64,000 nt of DNA from Zoogloeaceae bacterium G21618-S1 (GTDB lineage: Bacteria > Pseudomonadota > Gammaproteobacteria > Burkholderiales > Rhodocyclaceae): contig JAPWHF010000017.1 in assembly GCA_027214125.1 (NCBI GenBank), positions 1 through 64,000 of the forward strand. Direction: 5' to 3'. A model generated the notes under the pieces. It saw only the letters and a program-made list of their open reading frames with translations, had not been told where the DNA came from and searched no databases. This document shows, piece after piece, positions 7,072 to 16,554 of the stretch. Each line of letters opens with the position of its first letter. Positions within the stretch are counted from its first letter, which is position 1. Both the position numbers and the translations under genes were made by a program.

Positions 7072-8550
7072 TTGCGAATAAGGAAATTGCCCGGAGGGTT
7101 CTCGTGGCTGGCCGCGAGTGTCCTTGCGTTGTTGACCACGACTGCGCTGGCGGGGACGCAAGCCGATCACGCCGTGGCGGCTGTCAAGCAACTCGTGGCC
7201 GAAGGGGCTTTGTCCGCCGGGGCCGCGCTGCGCTTGACCGTCAAGCAGGGGAATCTGGCGTCGTTTTTGGGGGAAGACAACCAGCTGAAGATTGAATGGG
7301 AGGCGGCCACGGGCACCGTGATTGATGCCCGAGTCATGCCGCAGCTCGCGTCACGGGCGTTTATCCGCAGGGACGATGCGGTGGATCTGACCATTGCGCG
7401 CAGCCACGAGACCCCCGATCTGGTGAGTGAGGGCTTGGTTGCGCCGCTGACGCCGCTGTTTGAGCGTTTCGGTTTTTCGCTTCCCGATGCCCCGCCGGAT
7501 GGTTATGTGCACGTGCGACAACAGGCGCTTTTCAACGAACAGATTGTGGCAATCCCTGCCGACGGCGATTCGGCATTGCTTTACCTGCGGCGCGATCTGA
7601 TGGACGACCCGGCCCGGCAAGCGAGCTTTCAGGCGCGCTTCGGGCGAGCGCTCGCCCCGCCGCGCACGTGGGCTGAATATCAGGCGCTGGTTGCGTTTTT
7701 TGACCGGTCCGCCGAGGGATTTTTCGGTGCGCTTGAGCCGCGCGACACGCTGACTGGCTGGATGTACTGGATGCCGCGCTTTCTGGCGACTGCGCGACCG
7801 GGGCAATATCTGTTTGACGAGTCCATGCGGCCTGCGATCGATTCGCCCGAGGGCATCGCGGCGACCGAGTCTTATCTGGCGACGCTCGCGCATTCACCGG
7901 CAGGCGTATTGAAAGAGGGGAGTGACTACAGCTATACGCTCCCCTTGTTTCTGGCGGGGAAGGGTTTTTCGACCATCATTACGGTAGCGGCGGCGAAACT
8001 GGCAAACAATCCGGCGTCGCAGGTGTTTGGCAAAGTGATGGTGGTGCCAATGCCGGGACGGGTAGTGGCCGGTCGGGTGGTGCCGCATCCGACGCTGATT
8101 TACGGCAACAATCTGGTGATACCGGCGCGCGCGCAGAACAAGGCCTTGGCGTTTTTGTTTGCGATGTGGCTGACTGACCCCGACATTTCGGTACGCTCGG
8201 TCGGCGGCGCGGGTGGCTTTACCGATCCCTATCGCTACCATCACTTCGATGATCCGAGGATTCGTGCGGCCTATGGTGGCGCATTTCTGGATGTTGCCAG
8301 GGCTCAGTTGCCCTATGTCGCGCCCGCCGGGACCGGTTTGCCTGGCGACGCGGCTTATCTCAAGGCCTTGAGCGAGAACTTGTCGCTCGCCGCACATGGC
8401 GAGCAGTCGGCGGCCGAGGCCATGCGCAAGACCGCGATTGAGTGGGAGGCGATTACCGAACGGCTTGGCCGGCAAGCGCAAATCGGCCACTGGCTGCGAT
8501 TTCGCGCTGCCTTCCCGGTAAGCACATCAACGCCGATGCCGGCGCACTGA
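7072..8550 (+). CDS. Periplasmic sugar-type ABC solute-binding protein, without a transporter
   Basis: A 492-residue exported protein resembling family-1 extracellular solute-binding proteins. A TTG start at 7072 is used because it places a basic n-region and signal sequence (WLAASVLALLTTTALA) after a G-run ribosome-binding site at 7059-7066; no ATG fits. The mature part shows LKIEWEAATGTVIDARVMP, the IPADGDSALLYLRRDLMDDP hinge-type region, TWAEYQALVAFF, and FLAGKGFSTIITVAAAKLAN, all typical of maltose/glycerol-phosphate-type binding proteins. No permease or ATPase genes are near. The next gene, 22 bp downstream, is a membrane GGDEF-EAL protein, so this protein may present a ligand to that sensor. 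This is an inference. Confidence 0.8.
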   Translation: MRIRKLPGGFSWLAASVLALLTTTALAGTQADHAVAAVKQLVAEGALSAGAALRLTVKQGNLASFLGEDNQLKIEWEAATGTVIDARVMPQLASRAFIRRDDAVDLTIARSHETPDLVSEGLVAPLTPLFERFGFSLPDAPPDGYVHVRQQALFNEQIVAIPADGDSALLYLRRDLMDDPARQASFQARFGRALAPPRTWAEYQALVAFFDRSAEGFFGALEPRDTLTGWMYWMPRFLATARPGQYLFDESMRPAIDSPEGIAATESYLATLAHSPAGVLKEGSDYSYTLPLFLAGKGFSTIITVAAAKLANNPASQVFGKVMVVPMPGRVVAGRVVPHPTLIYGNNLVIPARAQNKALAFLFAMWLTDPDISVRSVGGAGGFTDPYRYHHFDDPRIRAAYGGAFLDVARAQLPYVAPAGTGLPGDAAYLKALSENLSLAAHGEQSAAEAMRKTAIEWEAITERLGRQAQIGHWLRFRAAFPVSTSTPMPAH

Positions 8551-8572
8551 GCTGCTCGGGGACCGTCAAACC

Positions 8573-11164
8573 ATGCGCCTGAGCACCTCGCCAACCGGCA
8601 TAACGCTTCGCACGCGACTGCTGATCAGTCTGGTGATGGTCGGCGGTGTGGTGCTGGCCTTGCTGGGCATGGCGGGGTCGATTTCCTCGCAATCGACCGA
8701 TCGGGCGCAGGCGGTGCTCGATGCGCAAGTCCAGCCACTGGTGGTGCTGCACGGCTTGAAGACGCGGCTCCATCGCATTCGCGAAAGCGAGGTGAAGCTG
8801 GCGCTGACCCAGGATTTCTTCGCGGCCTTTTCTCGTCATGAGAGGCTGATTGCCGAGCGCAAGGCGTTTGCTGAGGCGCTGGCCGAGATGGGGGGCGCTC
8901 CGTCGGCCACGCCGGCGCATGTGCTGGAGCGGGTCGAGGCCCTTTGGGTGCAATACGACGATGCGCTTGTGGCGCTGGGCAAGCCGGTGATGGAGATGCG
9001 TATGGACGAGGTGGCGCGCATTGCCACCTACGATACCGCCGTACGGTTTGCTGCGCTGTCCTCGGCGCTTGATCGTGTCGCCGAGGAGACCCGCCTGGCG
9101 GCGGTCGAATCCGTCGAGCAAGCGTCGCTGGCGCAGCACCGGCAGTGGCGGAACTTGAGGTTGATCGCCGGTGTGGGGTCCCTGGCATTTGTGCTGTGGG
9201 TGATATGGCTGTGGCGCGCCTTGTTTGGGCGCTTGCTGGCGCTCAAGGCGGCCGCTGTGACACTGGCGGCGGAGGGGCGCGCCGAACTCGACACCTCAGG
9301 CCACGATGAGCTATCGGCCCTGGCGCAGGCCTTTGACGTCATGCAGACCCGGGTCCAGGCGCGCGAATTCGCCTTGCGAGGCGCGCAGGGCGAGCTTGAG
9401 GCCCGGGTGCTCTTGCGCACCAGCGAGCTGTTCGATGCCAACACTCGCCTGTTGCGTGAGGCTGATGAGCGCAAGCGCGCAGAGCAGCAGCTGGCATTGC
9501 TGTCGAAAGCGGTTGAGCAAAGTCCGGTGGGTATTTTGATCACGGATACCGAAGGGGGGGTGCGTTACGCCAATCCGGCCATGCTCGCCGTATCGGGCGA
9601 CCCGCAGGGTCTGGTCATTGGTCGGCTGGCCCGTTTGTTTGATCCGGCGGTGACACCGCCGGCATTGGTGTCGGAGATGCTGCGCCGGCTTGAGGCCGGT
9701 CACGACTGGGATGAAGAGCTGGAGATGGACCGCCCCGATGGCACGCGTTATTGGGCCCACGTGTCGTTGTCGCCAGTGATGGAAAGTGGCGGGCACACGA
9801 CGCATTATCTTGTGCTTAGCGAGGATGTCAGTCTGCGCAAGGCGCATGAGGCGCAGATCCTCTATCGGGCGAACCACGACGCCCTGACCGATCTGCCCAA
9901 TCGCGTGCTGGCGATGGATCGGCTTAATCAGGCGCTGCTGCACGCCGAGCGGTGCGCCGGGCGGGCGGCGCTTCTATTTATCGATATGGATAACTTCAAG
10001 CTCGTCAACGACCGGTTCGGGCATGAGCTGGGCGACCGCTTGCTGATCAATGCTGCGCACCGGATTCGCGGGCTTTTGCGCGCGGGCGATACGGTGGCTC
10101 GTCACGGCGGCGATGAATTCCTGGTCATTCTCGAGAATGTGGGCAGCAGTGACGCCGCAGCGAACGTGGCGGAGAGTGTGCGCGAAGCCTTTGCTGAGCC
10201 CTTCGATGTGTCGGGCAACGAAGTGTTTGTCACGCTCAGCATCGGCGCGGCGCTCTATCCGGATGACGGAAACACGAGCAGTGCGCTGTTGCGAAATGCC
10301 GATCTGGCCATGTACCAGGCCAAGGATGCGGGGCGCAATAGCTGGCGTTTCTTCGAGTCCAGGCTGCACGACGCGACGGCGGCGCGCATGGAGATCGAAG
10401 CGTGTTTGCGGGGCGCGCTGGAGCGCGGCGAATTCCGCCTCGAGTATCAGCCGGTGGGCGATACGGCCAGCGGACGGATCTTCGGTGCCGAGGCGCTGAT
10501 TCGTTGGGATTCTCCGGTGCTGGGAGCGGTGGCGCCCGACCGCTTCATCGAGGTTGCAGAGCGCACCGGGCTGATCGTGCCGATCGGTGACTGGGTGATC
10601 GAGACCGCGTGTCGACAGGCCGCACAGTGGCAGCGTGACTACGACCCCGGATTTCATATGGCGGTCAACGTATCGCCGCGCCAGTTCCGTTCCAGCGAAT
10701 TTGCGGCGCGGGTGGCGCAACTGCTGTCGCAACACGGTCTTCCGGCGCACACTTTGATTGTTGAAGTTACCGAGGGTTTGCTGCTGCATGACCCGGCGGA
10801 GGTACTCAAGATCTTTGAGACGCTGATTGATGTCGGTGTGCGCTTGGCCATGGACGACTTCGGTACCGGCTATGCATCACTGCGCTACCTCAAGCATTTT
10901 CCCTTCCATACCGTGAAGATCGATCGCGAGTTCGTCCGCGACATCGCCACCGACCCCGACGACCGGGTGCTGGTCGATACGGCCATCCGCATGGGCCGAA
11001 GTCTTGGTCTGACGGTGGTCGCAGAGGGCGTTGAAACACCGGAGCAGCTTGAGATTCTTCGAGGTTTTGAGTGCGACTTGATTCAAGGCTACTACCTGAG
11101 CAAGCCACTGCCCGCCAATGATTTTCAGCCGTTTCTCGACCGTACGCGGGTCCTGAGCGCCTAG
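8573..11164 (+). CDS. Membrane HAMP-PAS-GGDEF-EAL cyclic-di-GMP protein
   Basis: An 863-residue inner-membrane sensor that makes and/or degrades c-di-GMP. Order: TM1 (~17-37), a ~155-residue periplasmic helical sensor domain, TM2 (~200-218), a HAMP linker, a coiled stretch, PAS (~305-425), GGDEF (~435-590) and EAL (~600-855). The GGDEF signature is intact at 512-516 (RHGGDEF) with an inhibitory RxxD site (RAGD, 503-506) five residues before it. EAL is intact at 640-642 (FGAEALIRW), and the DDFGTGYASL and KIDREFV phosphodiesterase motifs are present, so both activities look possible. It follows the binding-protein gene closely, suggesting one transcript and a shared input. Output may be surface polysaccharide or motility control. 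Confidence 0.93.
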   Translation: MRLSTSPTGITLRTRLLISLVMVGGVVLALLGMAGSISSQSTDRAQAVLDAQVQPLVVLHGLKTRLHRIRESEVKLALTQDFFAAFSRHERLIAERKAFAEALAEMGGAPSATPAHVLERVEALWVQYDDALVALGKPVMEMRMDEVARIATYDTAVRFAALSSALDRVAEETRLAAVESVEQASLAQHRQWRNLRLIAGVGSLAFVLWVIWLWRALFGRLLALKAAAVTLAAEGRAELDTSGHDELSALAQAFDVMQTRVQAREFALRGAQGELEARVLLRTSELFDANTRLLREADERKRAEQQLALLSKAVEQSPVGILITDTEGGVRYANPAMLAVSGDPQGLVIGRLARLFDPAVTPPALVSEMLRRLEAGHDWDEELEMDRPDGTRYWAHVSLSPVMESGGHTTHYLVLSEDVSLRKAHEAQILYRANHDALTDLPNRVLAMDRLNQALLHAERCAGRAALLFIDMDNFKLVNDRFGHELGDRLLINAAHRIRGLLRAGDTVARHGGDEFLVILENVGSSDAAANVAESVREAFAEPFDVSGNEVFVTLSIGAALYPDDGNTSSALLRNADLAMYQAKDAGRNSWRFFESRLHDATAARMEIEACLRGALERGEFRLEYQPVGDTASGRIFGAEALIRWDSPVLGAVAPDRFIEVAERTGLIVPIGDWVIETACRQAAQWQRDYDPGFHMAVNVSPRQFRSSEFAARVAQLLSQHGLPAHTLIVEVTEGLLLHDPAEVLKIFETLIDVGVRLAMDDFGTGYASLRYLKHFPFHTVKIDREFVRDIATDPDDRVLVDTAIRMGRSLGLTVVAEGVETPEQLEILRGFECDLIQGYYLSKPLPANDFQPFLDRTRVLSA

Positions 11165-11563
11165 GTCGCGGCCGCAAGCGCCGGCCCGAGTCTGAGTGGG
11201 CGAACAGCCATCCCGGCGGCGCTACCCGACGGCGCTGCCGTCCGTCTGACTGGTGAGCGCGCGCACGTGCCAAGTGGTGGCGAGGCGCTGATGAGCTCAC
11301 TGCGCGAAGCGCCGACCGACGCGGTGCCGCGCCCCTAAGGCTTCAATTGCGACGATGCTCGGCTCGTTGCGGCTTCGGTCTTGCGGATTCGGTCGCGTTC
11401 TGATAAATAACTGACTGGTTAGTAATTAAATCGCCGTGAGGATGCCATGACCTGACCTGTCTTGTTCTTACCCGGGGCGGGGCGCGGCCGATGTGGCGCT
11501 CGCGAGGCGTCGCGGTATGGCACTCGAATAGTTGTTGGTCGCAGCGCGCGTGCTGACGGCTAC
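11165..11563. other. Intergenic region before the efflux operon
   Basis: No gene is supported here. A G/C-rich first part (to about 11340) has scattered short frames without protein character. The stretch 11395-11435 is AT-rich and holds the imperfect operator described separately. A weak TTGCGG (11381) ... TAAATA (11404) promoter with 17-nt spacing can be drawn. Confidence 0.5.
11410..11423. promoter_or_regulatory. Candidate TetR operator
   Basis: ACTGACTGGTTAGT is an imperfect palindrome (ACTrAC..GTyAGT) in an AT-rich patch about 140 nt before the tetR start. Its sequence style (ACT/AGT arms around a GGTTAG core) resembles operators of efflux-controlling TetR proteins. This makes autoregulation of the tetR-MFP-RND operon plausible. 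Confidence 0.45.
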
Positions 11564-12241
11564 ATGAATGGCACAGGGGATGGGGCATTGACCGATCGAG
11601 TAGAGACGAAAGCGCCGGTACGCCGCCGCAAGGAGGCCCGCCCTCAGGAGCTGACGGCGGCGGCCTTGTCGCTGTTTGTTGAAAAGGGCTTTGCCGCAAC
11701 GCGCCTCGACGAGGTGGCCGCGCGGGCGGGCGTATCGAAGGGCACGCTGTACCTGTATTTCGACAGCAAGGAAGCGCTGTTTCTGGCGGTGATTCGCGAG
11801 GGCATCGTCCCGATCATTGAAGAGGGGCGCAAGTTGCTGGAGGCGCATGCCGACGACCCGGAGCGGATGCTGCGCGAATACCTGTTTGGCTGGTGGGCGT
11901 TGTTTGGTAGCACCGAGCTCGGTGGCGTGCCGAAGCTGATGACATCGGAGGCGCAGAACTTTCCCGAGGTGGCGCAGTACTACGTGCGCGAGGTGATTTT
12001 GCCGGGCAAGGCGCTGATGCGCGAAGTGCTCGATCGCGGTGTGGCCAAAGGGGTGTTTCGCCAGACCAACAGCGAGCTGGTGACCCATATTCTGATGGCA
12101 CCGCTGCTGCATCTTGCGTTGTGGCGTCACTCGTTTGCAGTGTGCTGCCAGGTGCCGGACATGGATCCGGCGGCCTACCTCGAGAGTTTTTTTGATTTGG
12201 TACTGAAAGGCCTGGCAGTGACGCCGGAAGGGGGCAAGTAA
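11564..12241 (+). CDS. TetR/AcrR-family repressor of the adjacent RND efflux genes
   Basis: A 225-residue regulator, start ATG 11564; an upstream frame extension looks non-coding in character. The N-terminal HTH spans roughly residues 20-70 (ELTAAALSLFVEKGFAATRL, VAARAGVSKGTLYLYFDSKE). The C-terminal part is a ligand-binding TetR_C-type domain (PKLMTSEAQNFPEVAQYY). Its stop codon overlaps the MFP start by one base (TAATG), tying it to the pump operon. The likely role is repression of the pump, relieved by its substrate. The ligand is unknown. Confidence 0.9.
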   Translation: MNGTGDGALTDRVETKAPVRRRKEARPQELTAAALSLFVEKGFAATRLDEVAARAGVSKGTLYLYFDSKEALFLAVIREGIVPIIEEGRKLLEAHADDPERMLREYLFGWWALFGSTELGGVPKLMTSEAQNFPEVAQYYVREVILPGKALMREVLDRGVAKGVFRQTNSELVTHILMAPLLHLALWRHSFAVCCQVPDMDPAAYLESFFDLVLKGLAVTPEGGK

Positions 12242-13332
12242 TGCAGCGTTTCGTGGTGATTCCCTTATTGGCTGCTGCGGCTTTGGCCGGGTGCTCGGCG
12301 CCCGAGACCGAGCCGCTGCCGCCACCCACGGTGCTTGTGCAGACGGCAGAGACGGAGGCGGTGCAGACCGGGCGTTACTTCACTGGTGAGGTCGTGCCGC
12401 GTCATGCCACCGATCTGGGCTTCCGGGTGGGCGGAAAATTGATTGCGCGCGCCGTGGATGTGGGCAGCGTGGTCAAGAAAGGGCAGGTGCTGGCGCGGCT
12501 GGACGCTGAGGACATGCGGCTTGGTGCGAACGCCGCACAGGCGCAGCTTGCAGCCGCGCAGTCAGAGTTGTCGCTCGCGCAGGCCGAGTTGGCGCGGGTA
12601 AAGGCCTTGCGTGCTCAGAATTTTGTGAGTGACTCGGCCGTCGATACCCGGCGCACCAGTCAGGCTGCGGCCGCGGCACGGGTAAAGCAGGCCAGCGCTC
12701 AGGCGGTGCTGGCCGCGAACCAGAACGAGTACACGAGCTTGGTGGCGGATGTGGACGGTGTGGTGACCGCGGTGCGTGCCGAATTGGGTCAGGTGCTGGC
12801 GGCGGGTCAGCCGGTGCTGACGCTGGCACAAGATGGTGCGCGTGAAGTGAAAATTGCGGTGCCGGAGGGGCATGTGGCGCAGATGCCGGTGGGTACGCCA
12901 GCGCGAGTGGCTCTATGGGCGGATCAGAAGACCGCCCTGCCGGCCACGGTGCGTGAGGTGTCGCCGGCAGCGGATGCCCAGACCCGTACGTATATGGTGA
13001 AGGTGCAAGTGGACACGGCGGTCGACTTGCCTTTGGGCGCGACGGCGACGGTGGCCTTGGCGGCGGATGCAACGCCGGGCGTGGTCTTGCCGCTGCGCGC
13101 CGTGGGCGAGCGCGACGGGCAGCCGGTGGTGTGGGTGTTTGATGCGGCGACCGAGTCGGTGTCGCCGGTGGCGGTGAGCGTGGCTCGCTTTGACGAGCGC
13201 GGCGCCCATGTGGCGGCGGGCGTGGCGCCGGGGGCGCAGGTAGTGGTGGCCGGAGTGCATCTGCTGCGCCCGGGCCAGACGGTGCGACCCAAAGCGGTGA
13301 GCGATGCCGTGACGCTGGATACCAAGCGATGA
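12241..13332 (+). CDS. RND efflux periplasmic adaptor (membrane fusion lipoprotein)
   Basis: A 363-residue HlyD/AcrA-type adaptor that links the inner-membrane RND pump to an outer-membrane channel. It has a lipoprotein signal ending at LAGC (Cys18). It also has lipoyl-like half motifs (FRVGGKLIARAVDVGSVVKK; LVADVDGVVTAVRAELGQ), a central alpha-helical hairpin (~95-150, rich in Ala/Gln/Glu), and beta-barrel and membrane-proximal domains. It overlaps tetR by one base and the pump by four (ATGA), so it is translated in a coupled unit. No outer-membrane factor is in the operon; tolC at 17.6 kb is the obvious partner. Confidence 0.93.
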   Translation: MQRFVVIPLLAAAALAGCSAPETEPLPPPTVLVQTAETEAVQTGRYFTGEVVPRHATDLGFRVGGKLIARAVDVGSVVKKGQVLARLDAEDMRLGANAAQAQLAAAQSELSLAQAELARVKALRAQNFVSDSAVDTRRTSQAAAAARVKQASAQAVLAANQNEYTSLVADVDGVVTAVRAELGQVLAAGQPVLTLAQDGAREVKIAVPEGHVAQMPVGTPARVALWADQKTALPATVREVSPAADAQTRTYMVKVQVDTAVDLPLGATATVALAADATPGVVLPLRAVGERDGQPVVWVFDAATESVSPVAVSVARFDERGAHVAAGVAPGAQVVVAGVHLLRPGQTVRPKAVSDAVTLDTKR

Positions 13333-16300
13333 GGCACTTCAATCTCTCCGAGTGGGGCTTGCGCCATCAGACGATGGTGCTCTATTTCATGTTGATGCTG
13401 ACCGTGATCGGCCTGCTCGCCTACAAGGGCCTGGGGCAGTCCGAGGACCCGCCCTTCACCTTCAAGGTGATGGTGGTGCGCGCCGAGTGGCCGGGCGCCA
13501 CTGCCGCGGAGATGGCGGAGCAGGTGACCGATCGCATCGAAAAGAAGCTGCAGGAAGTCACCCAGGTACATTTCATTCGCAGTTATTCCAAGCCCGGCGA
13601 AGCATTGATTTTCTTCAGCGCCAAGGATTCAACGTCGCCGGCTGAAATGGATGGCATCTGGTATCAGGTGCGCAAGAAAATCGGCGATATGCGCCATACG
13701 CTGCCGAGCGGCGTGATCGGGCCGAGTTTCAATGACGAATTCGGCGACACCTTCGGCAATGTGTTCGCGCTGCATGGCGAGGGCCTCGGCTATGGCGAGC
13801 TCAAGCGTTATGCCGAAGCGGTGCGCGCCGAGTTGCTGCAGGTGCCGGACGTGGCCAAGGTGAGCTTCATCGGCGAGCAGTCGGAGCGGGTGTTCATCGA
13901 GTTGTCGAACACCAAGCTGGCGACCTTCGGCTTGAGTCTGAACGACGTGACCGGTGCGCTGGCGCAGCAAAATGCGAAAACCAGCGCCGGTTTTTTCGAA
14001 ACGGATGAAGAGCGGATCTATCTGCGCCCCGACGGGGACTACGCCGATCTGGACGCGATTCGCGCAACGCTGATCCGCGCTGGCGGCCGGAGCTTCCGTC
14101 TCGGCGACGTCGCCGAAGTGCGCCGTGGCTTTCAAGATCCGCCGGGCGATCGCATGCGCTTCATGGGCAAGCAGGCCTTCGGCCTCGGGGTGTCGATGCG
14201 CGCGGGTGGCGACATCATTGCGCTGGGTCGGCATCTGGACGAGGCGGTGGCGCGCATTGAGTCGCAGCTGCCGGTGGGCGTGGAGCTGGCGCGAGTGGCC
14301 GACCAGCCGCGGGCGGTGCAGCGTTCGGTCAATGAATTCGTCAAGGCGCTGACCGAGGCGGTGATCATCGTGCTGGTAGTGAGTCTGGTCAGCCTCGGGT
14401 TGCGCACCGGCATCGTGGTGGTGGTGACCATCCCGGTGGTGCTGGCGATCACTTTTCTGTGCATGCGCGAGTTCAATATCGGCCTGCACAAGATCTCGCT
14501 CGGCGCGCTGATTCTGTCACTCGGCCTGCTGGTGGACGACGCCATCATCGCCGTCGAAATGATGGCGACCAAGATGGAGCAGGGCTGGGATCGTGTACGC
14601 GCAGCCAGCTATGCCTTTACCTCGACTGCCAAGCCGATGCTGTCGGGCACGCTGGTGACGGCGGCGGGGTTTTTACCGATCGCCACGGCGGCGTCGAGTA
14701 CCGGCGAGTACACTCGCTCGATCTTTCAGGTGACGGTGATTGCGCTGCTGATTTCGTGGGTGGCGGCGGTGGTGTTCGTGCCCTACCTCGGTTTCCATCT
14801 GCTGCCTGATTTTTCGAAGAAGAAACAGGCGAAGGAAGGACGTCTGGCGCGCGTCATTGGGCGTGTGTGGCCCGCCGCGGGGCGTCGTCTGGCCGCTCGC
14901 GCAACGGTGGCGCCGTCACACCATGACGAATACGCGATCTACCACACCGCTTTCTACAATCGCTTCCGCGCCGTAGTGAATGCCTGTGTAAGGCGGCGCT
15001 GGTGGGTGATTGTCGCCACGCTGGCGATCTTTGTCGGCTCGATCGGCGTGTTCCGCCATGTGCCGCAGCAGTTCTTCCCCGACTCCACCCGGCCGGAGCT
15101 GCTGGTCGATCTGGAATTGCGCGAGGGCGTGTCGCACGGCGCGACCGATGCCGCGGTGCATGCGCTCGAAGCTTTGCTCGACAAGGCCGATGGTATCGAA
15201 AATTATGTGGCGTATGTAGGCGCCGGCAGCCCGCGCTTTTACCTGCCGCTGGACCAGAAACTCGCTCAGACCAATTTTGCGCAGTTCGTGATTTTGACCA
15301 CCGGCTCAGAGGCGCGGGAAGCCCTGCGCCGCCAGTTGATCGATCATTTTGCGCAAGACCCCTCGGGCATGGTGGCGGTGGTCAAGCGACTGGAGAACGG
15401 ACCGCCGGTGGGCTTTCCGGTGCAGTACCGGGTGAGCGGGCCGGACTTCGGCAAACTGCGTGAGATCAGCCATCAGGTGGCCGATCGCATGCGCGAGCAG
15501 AGCGCCTTGTCGAACGTGCATCTGGACTGGGAGGCGCCGTCCAAGGTTGTGCGCCTGCGGATCGACCAGGAAAAAGCGCGCCTGCTGGGCCTGTCGTCGG
15601 CGCAGATCGCCGGTTTTCTGAGCACATCGCTGCATGGCATGACGGTTACCGAGTACCGCGAAGCGACCGAAACCATCCAGGTGCGCCTGCGGGGCGCGGC
15701 GGCGGAGCGGACGCATTTGTCGTCCTTGCCCGATCTGGTCATTCCGGTGACTGGTGGGCGCTCGGTGCCGCTGGCGCAGGTGGTGACGCCGGAGTACGGC
15801 TTTGAAGATGGCGTGATCTGGCGACGCGACCGGGTGCCTACGGTGACGGTACGTTCTACGCTGTATGGCACGACGCAACCGGCGCAGGTGGTCGGTGCGC
15901 TTGCGCCGGGTATCCGCGAGATCGAGGCGACGCTGCCACTGGGCTACCGCATCGCCGTCGGTGGGGCCGTCGAGGAAAGCGCCAAGGGCGGTGCCTCGGT
16001 GGCCGCAGGCATGCCTCTGTTCCTCGTGGTGGTGATCACCGTGTTGATGATTCAGCTGCAAAGCTTTTCGCGGGTGGCGATGGTGCTGCTGACCGCGCCG
16101 CTGGGGCTGATCGGTGTGACCGCCTCCTTGCTGCTGTTCAACAAGCCCTTCGGCTTCGTGGCCATGCTTGGCACGATCGCGCTGTCGGGCATGATCATGC
16201 GCAACTCGGTGATTCTGGTGGACCAGATTCGTCAGGACATGGAAGAGGGCCGCACGCCTTGGGATGCCATCGTCGAATCCACGGTGCGGCGTTTCCGCCC

Positions 16301-16481
16301 GATCATGCTGACCGCCGCGGCGGCCATTCTGGCCATGATTCCGCTCACCCGCAGCGCCTTCTTCGGGCCGATGGCGGTGGCGATCATGGGGGGGCTGACC
16401 GTGGCGACCGCGCTGACGCTGATTTTTCTGCCTGCGCTGTATGCCGCGTGGTACCGCGTCAAGCCGGAGACGGCAGCATGA
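13329..16481 (+). CDS. RND-family efflux permease (AcrB/MexF-like)
   Basis: A 1050-residue proton-driven pump of the RND superfamily. It shows the N-terminal TM1 (VLYFMLMLTVIGLLAYKG), two large periplasmic domains, and the TM4 proton-relay pair in LSLGLLVDDAIIAVEMM. The second repeat has GMIMRNSVILVDQIRQ and an FRPIMLTAAAAILAMIPL tail. Length fits the hydrophobe/amphiphile class. The N-terminus (LSEWGLRHQTMVLYF) and GLRTGIVVVVTIPVVLAITF resemble the divergent MdtB/acriflavin-resistance group of proteobacteria. Substrates are unpredictable from sequence. Confidence 0.95.
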   Translation: MRHFNLSEWGLRHQTMVLYFMLMLTVIGLLAYKGLGQSEDPPFTFKVMVVRAEWPGATAAEMAEQVTDRIEKKLQEVTQVHFIRSYSKPGEALIFFSAKDSTSPAEMDGIWYQVRKKIGDMRHTLPSGVIGPSFNDEFGDTFGNVFALHGEGLGYGELKRYAEAVRAELLQVPDVAKVSFIGEQSERVFIELSNTKLATFGLSLNDVTGALAQQNAKTSAGFFETDEERIYLRPDGDYADLDAIRATLIRAGGRSFRLGDVAEVRRGFQDPPGDRMRFMGKQAFGLGVSMRAGGDIIALGRHLDEAVARIESQLPVGVELARVADQPRAVQRSVNEFVKALTEAVIIVLVVSLVSLGLRTGIVVVVTIPVVLAITFLCMREFNIGLHKISLGALILSLGLLVDDAIIAVEMMATKMEQGWDRVRAASYAFTSTAKPMLSGTLVTAAGFLPIATAASSTGEYTRSIFQVTVIALLISWVAAVVFVPYLGFHLLPDFSKKKQAKEGRLARVIGRVWPAAGRRLAARATVAPSHHDEYAIYHTAFYNRFRAVVNACVRRRWWVIVATLAIFVGSIGVFRHVPQQFFPDSTRPELLVDLELREGVSHGATDAAVHALEALLDKADGIENYVAYVGAGSPRFYLPLDQKLAQTNFAQFVILTTGSEAREALRRQLIDHFAQDPSGMVAVVKRLENGPPVGFPVQYRVSGPDFGKLREISHQVADRMREQSALSNVHLDWEAPSKVVRLRIDQEKARLLGLSSAQIAGFLSTSLHGMTVTEYREATETIQVRLRGAAAERTHLSSLPDLVIPVTGGRSVPLAQVVTPEYGFEDGVIWRRDRVPTVTVRSTLYGTTQPAQVVGALAPGIREIEATLPLGYRIAVGGAVEESAKGGASVAAGMPLFLVVVITVLMIQLQSFSRVAMVLLTAPLGLIGVTASLLLFNKPFGFVAMLGTIALSGMIMRNSVILVDQIRQDMEEGRTPWDAIVESTVRRFRPIMLTAAAAILAMIPLTRSAFFGPMAVAIMGGLTVATALTLIFLPALYAAWYRVKPETAA

Positions 16482-16554
16482 AGTTTGCCGACTGGAAGCC
16501 GCGCGGCAGCGCAGCAACTGCGCTAAAATGCCACCGTTTGCGCCTATCTCATAA

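Noticed and set aside
15306-16517. 403-codon minus-strand frame opposite the RND pump
   Set aside because: Composition is typical of antisense to a GC-rich gene (runs of His, Arg, Gln) and no motif is visible.
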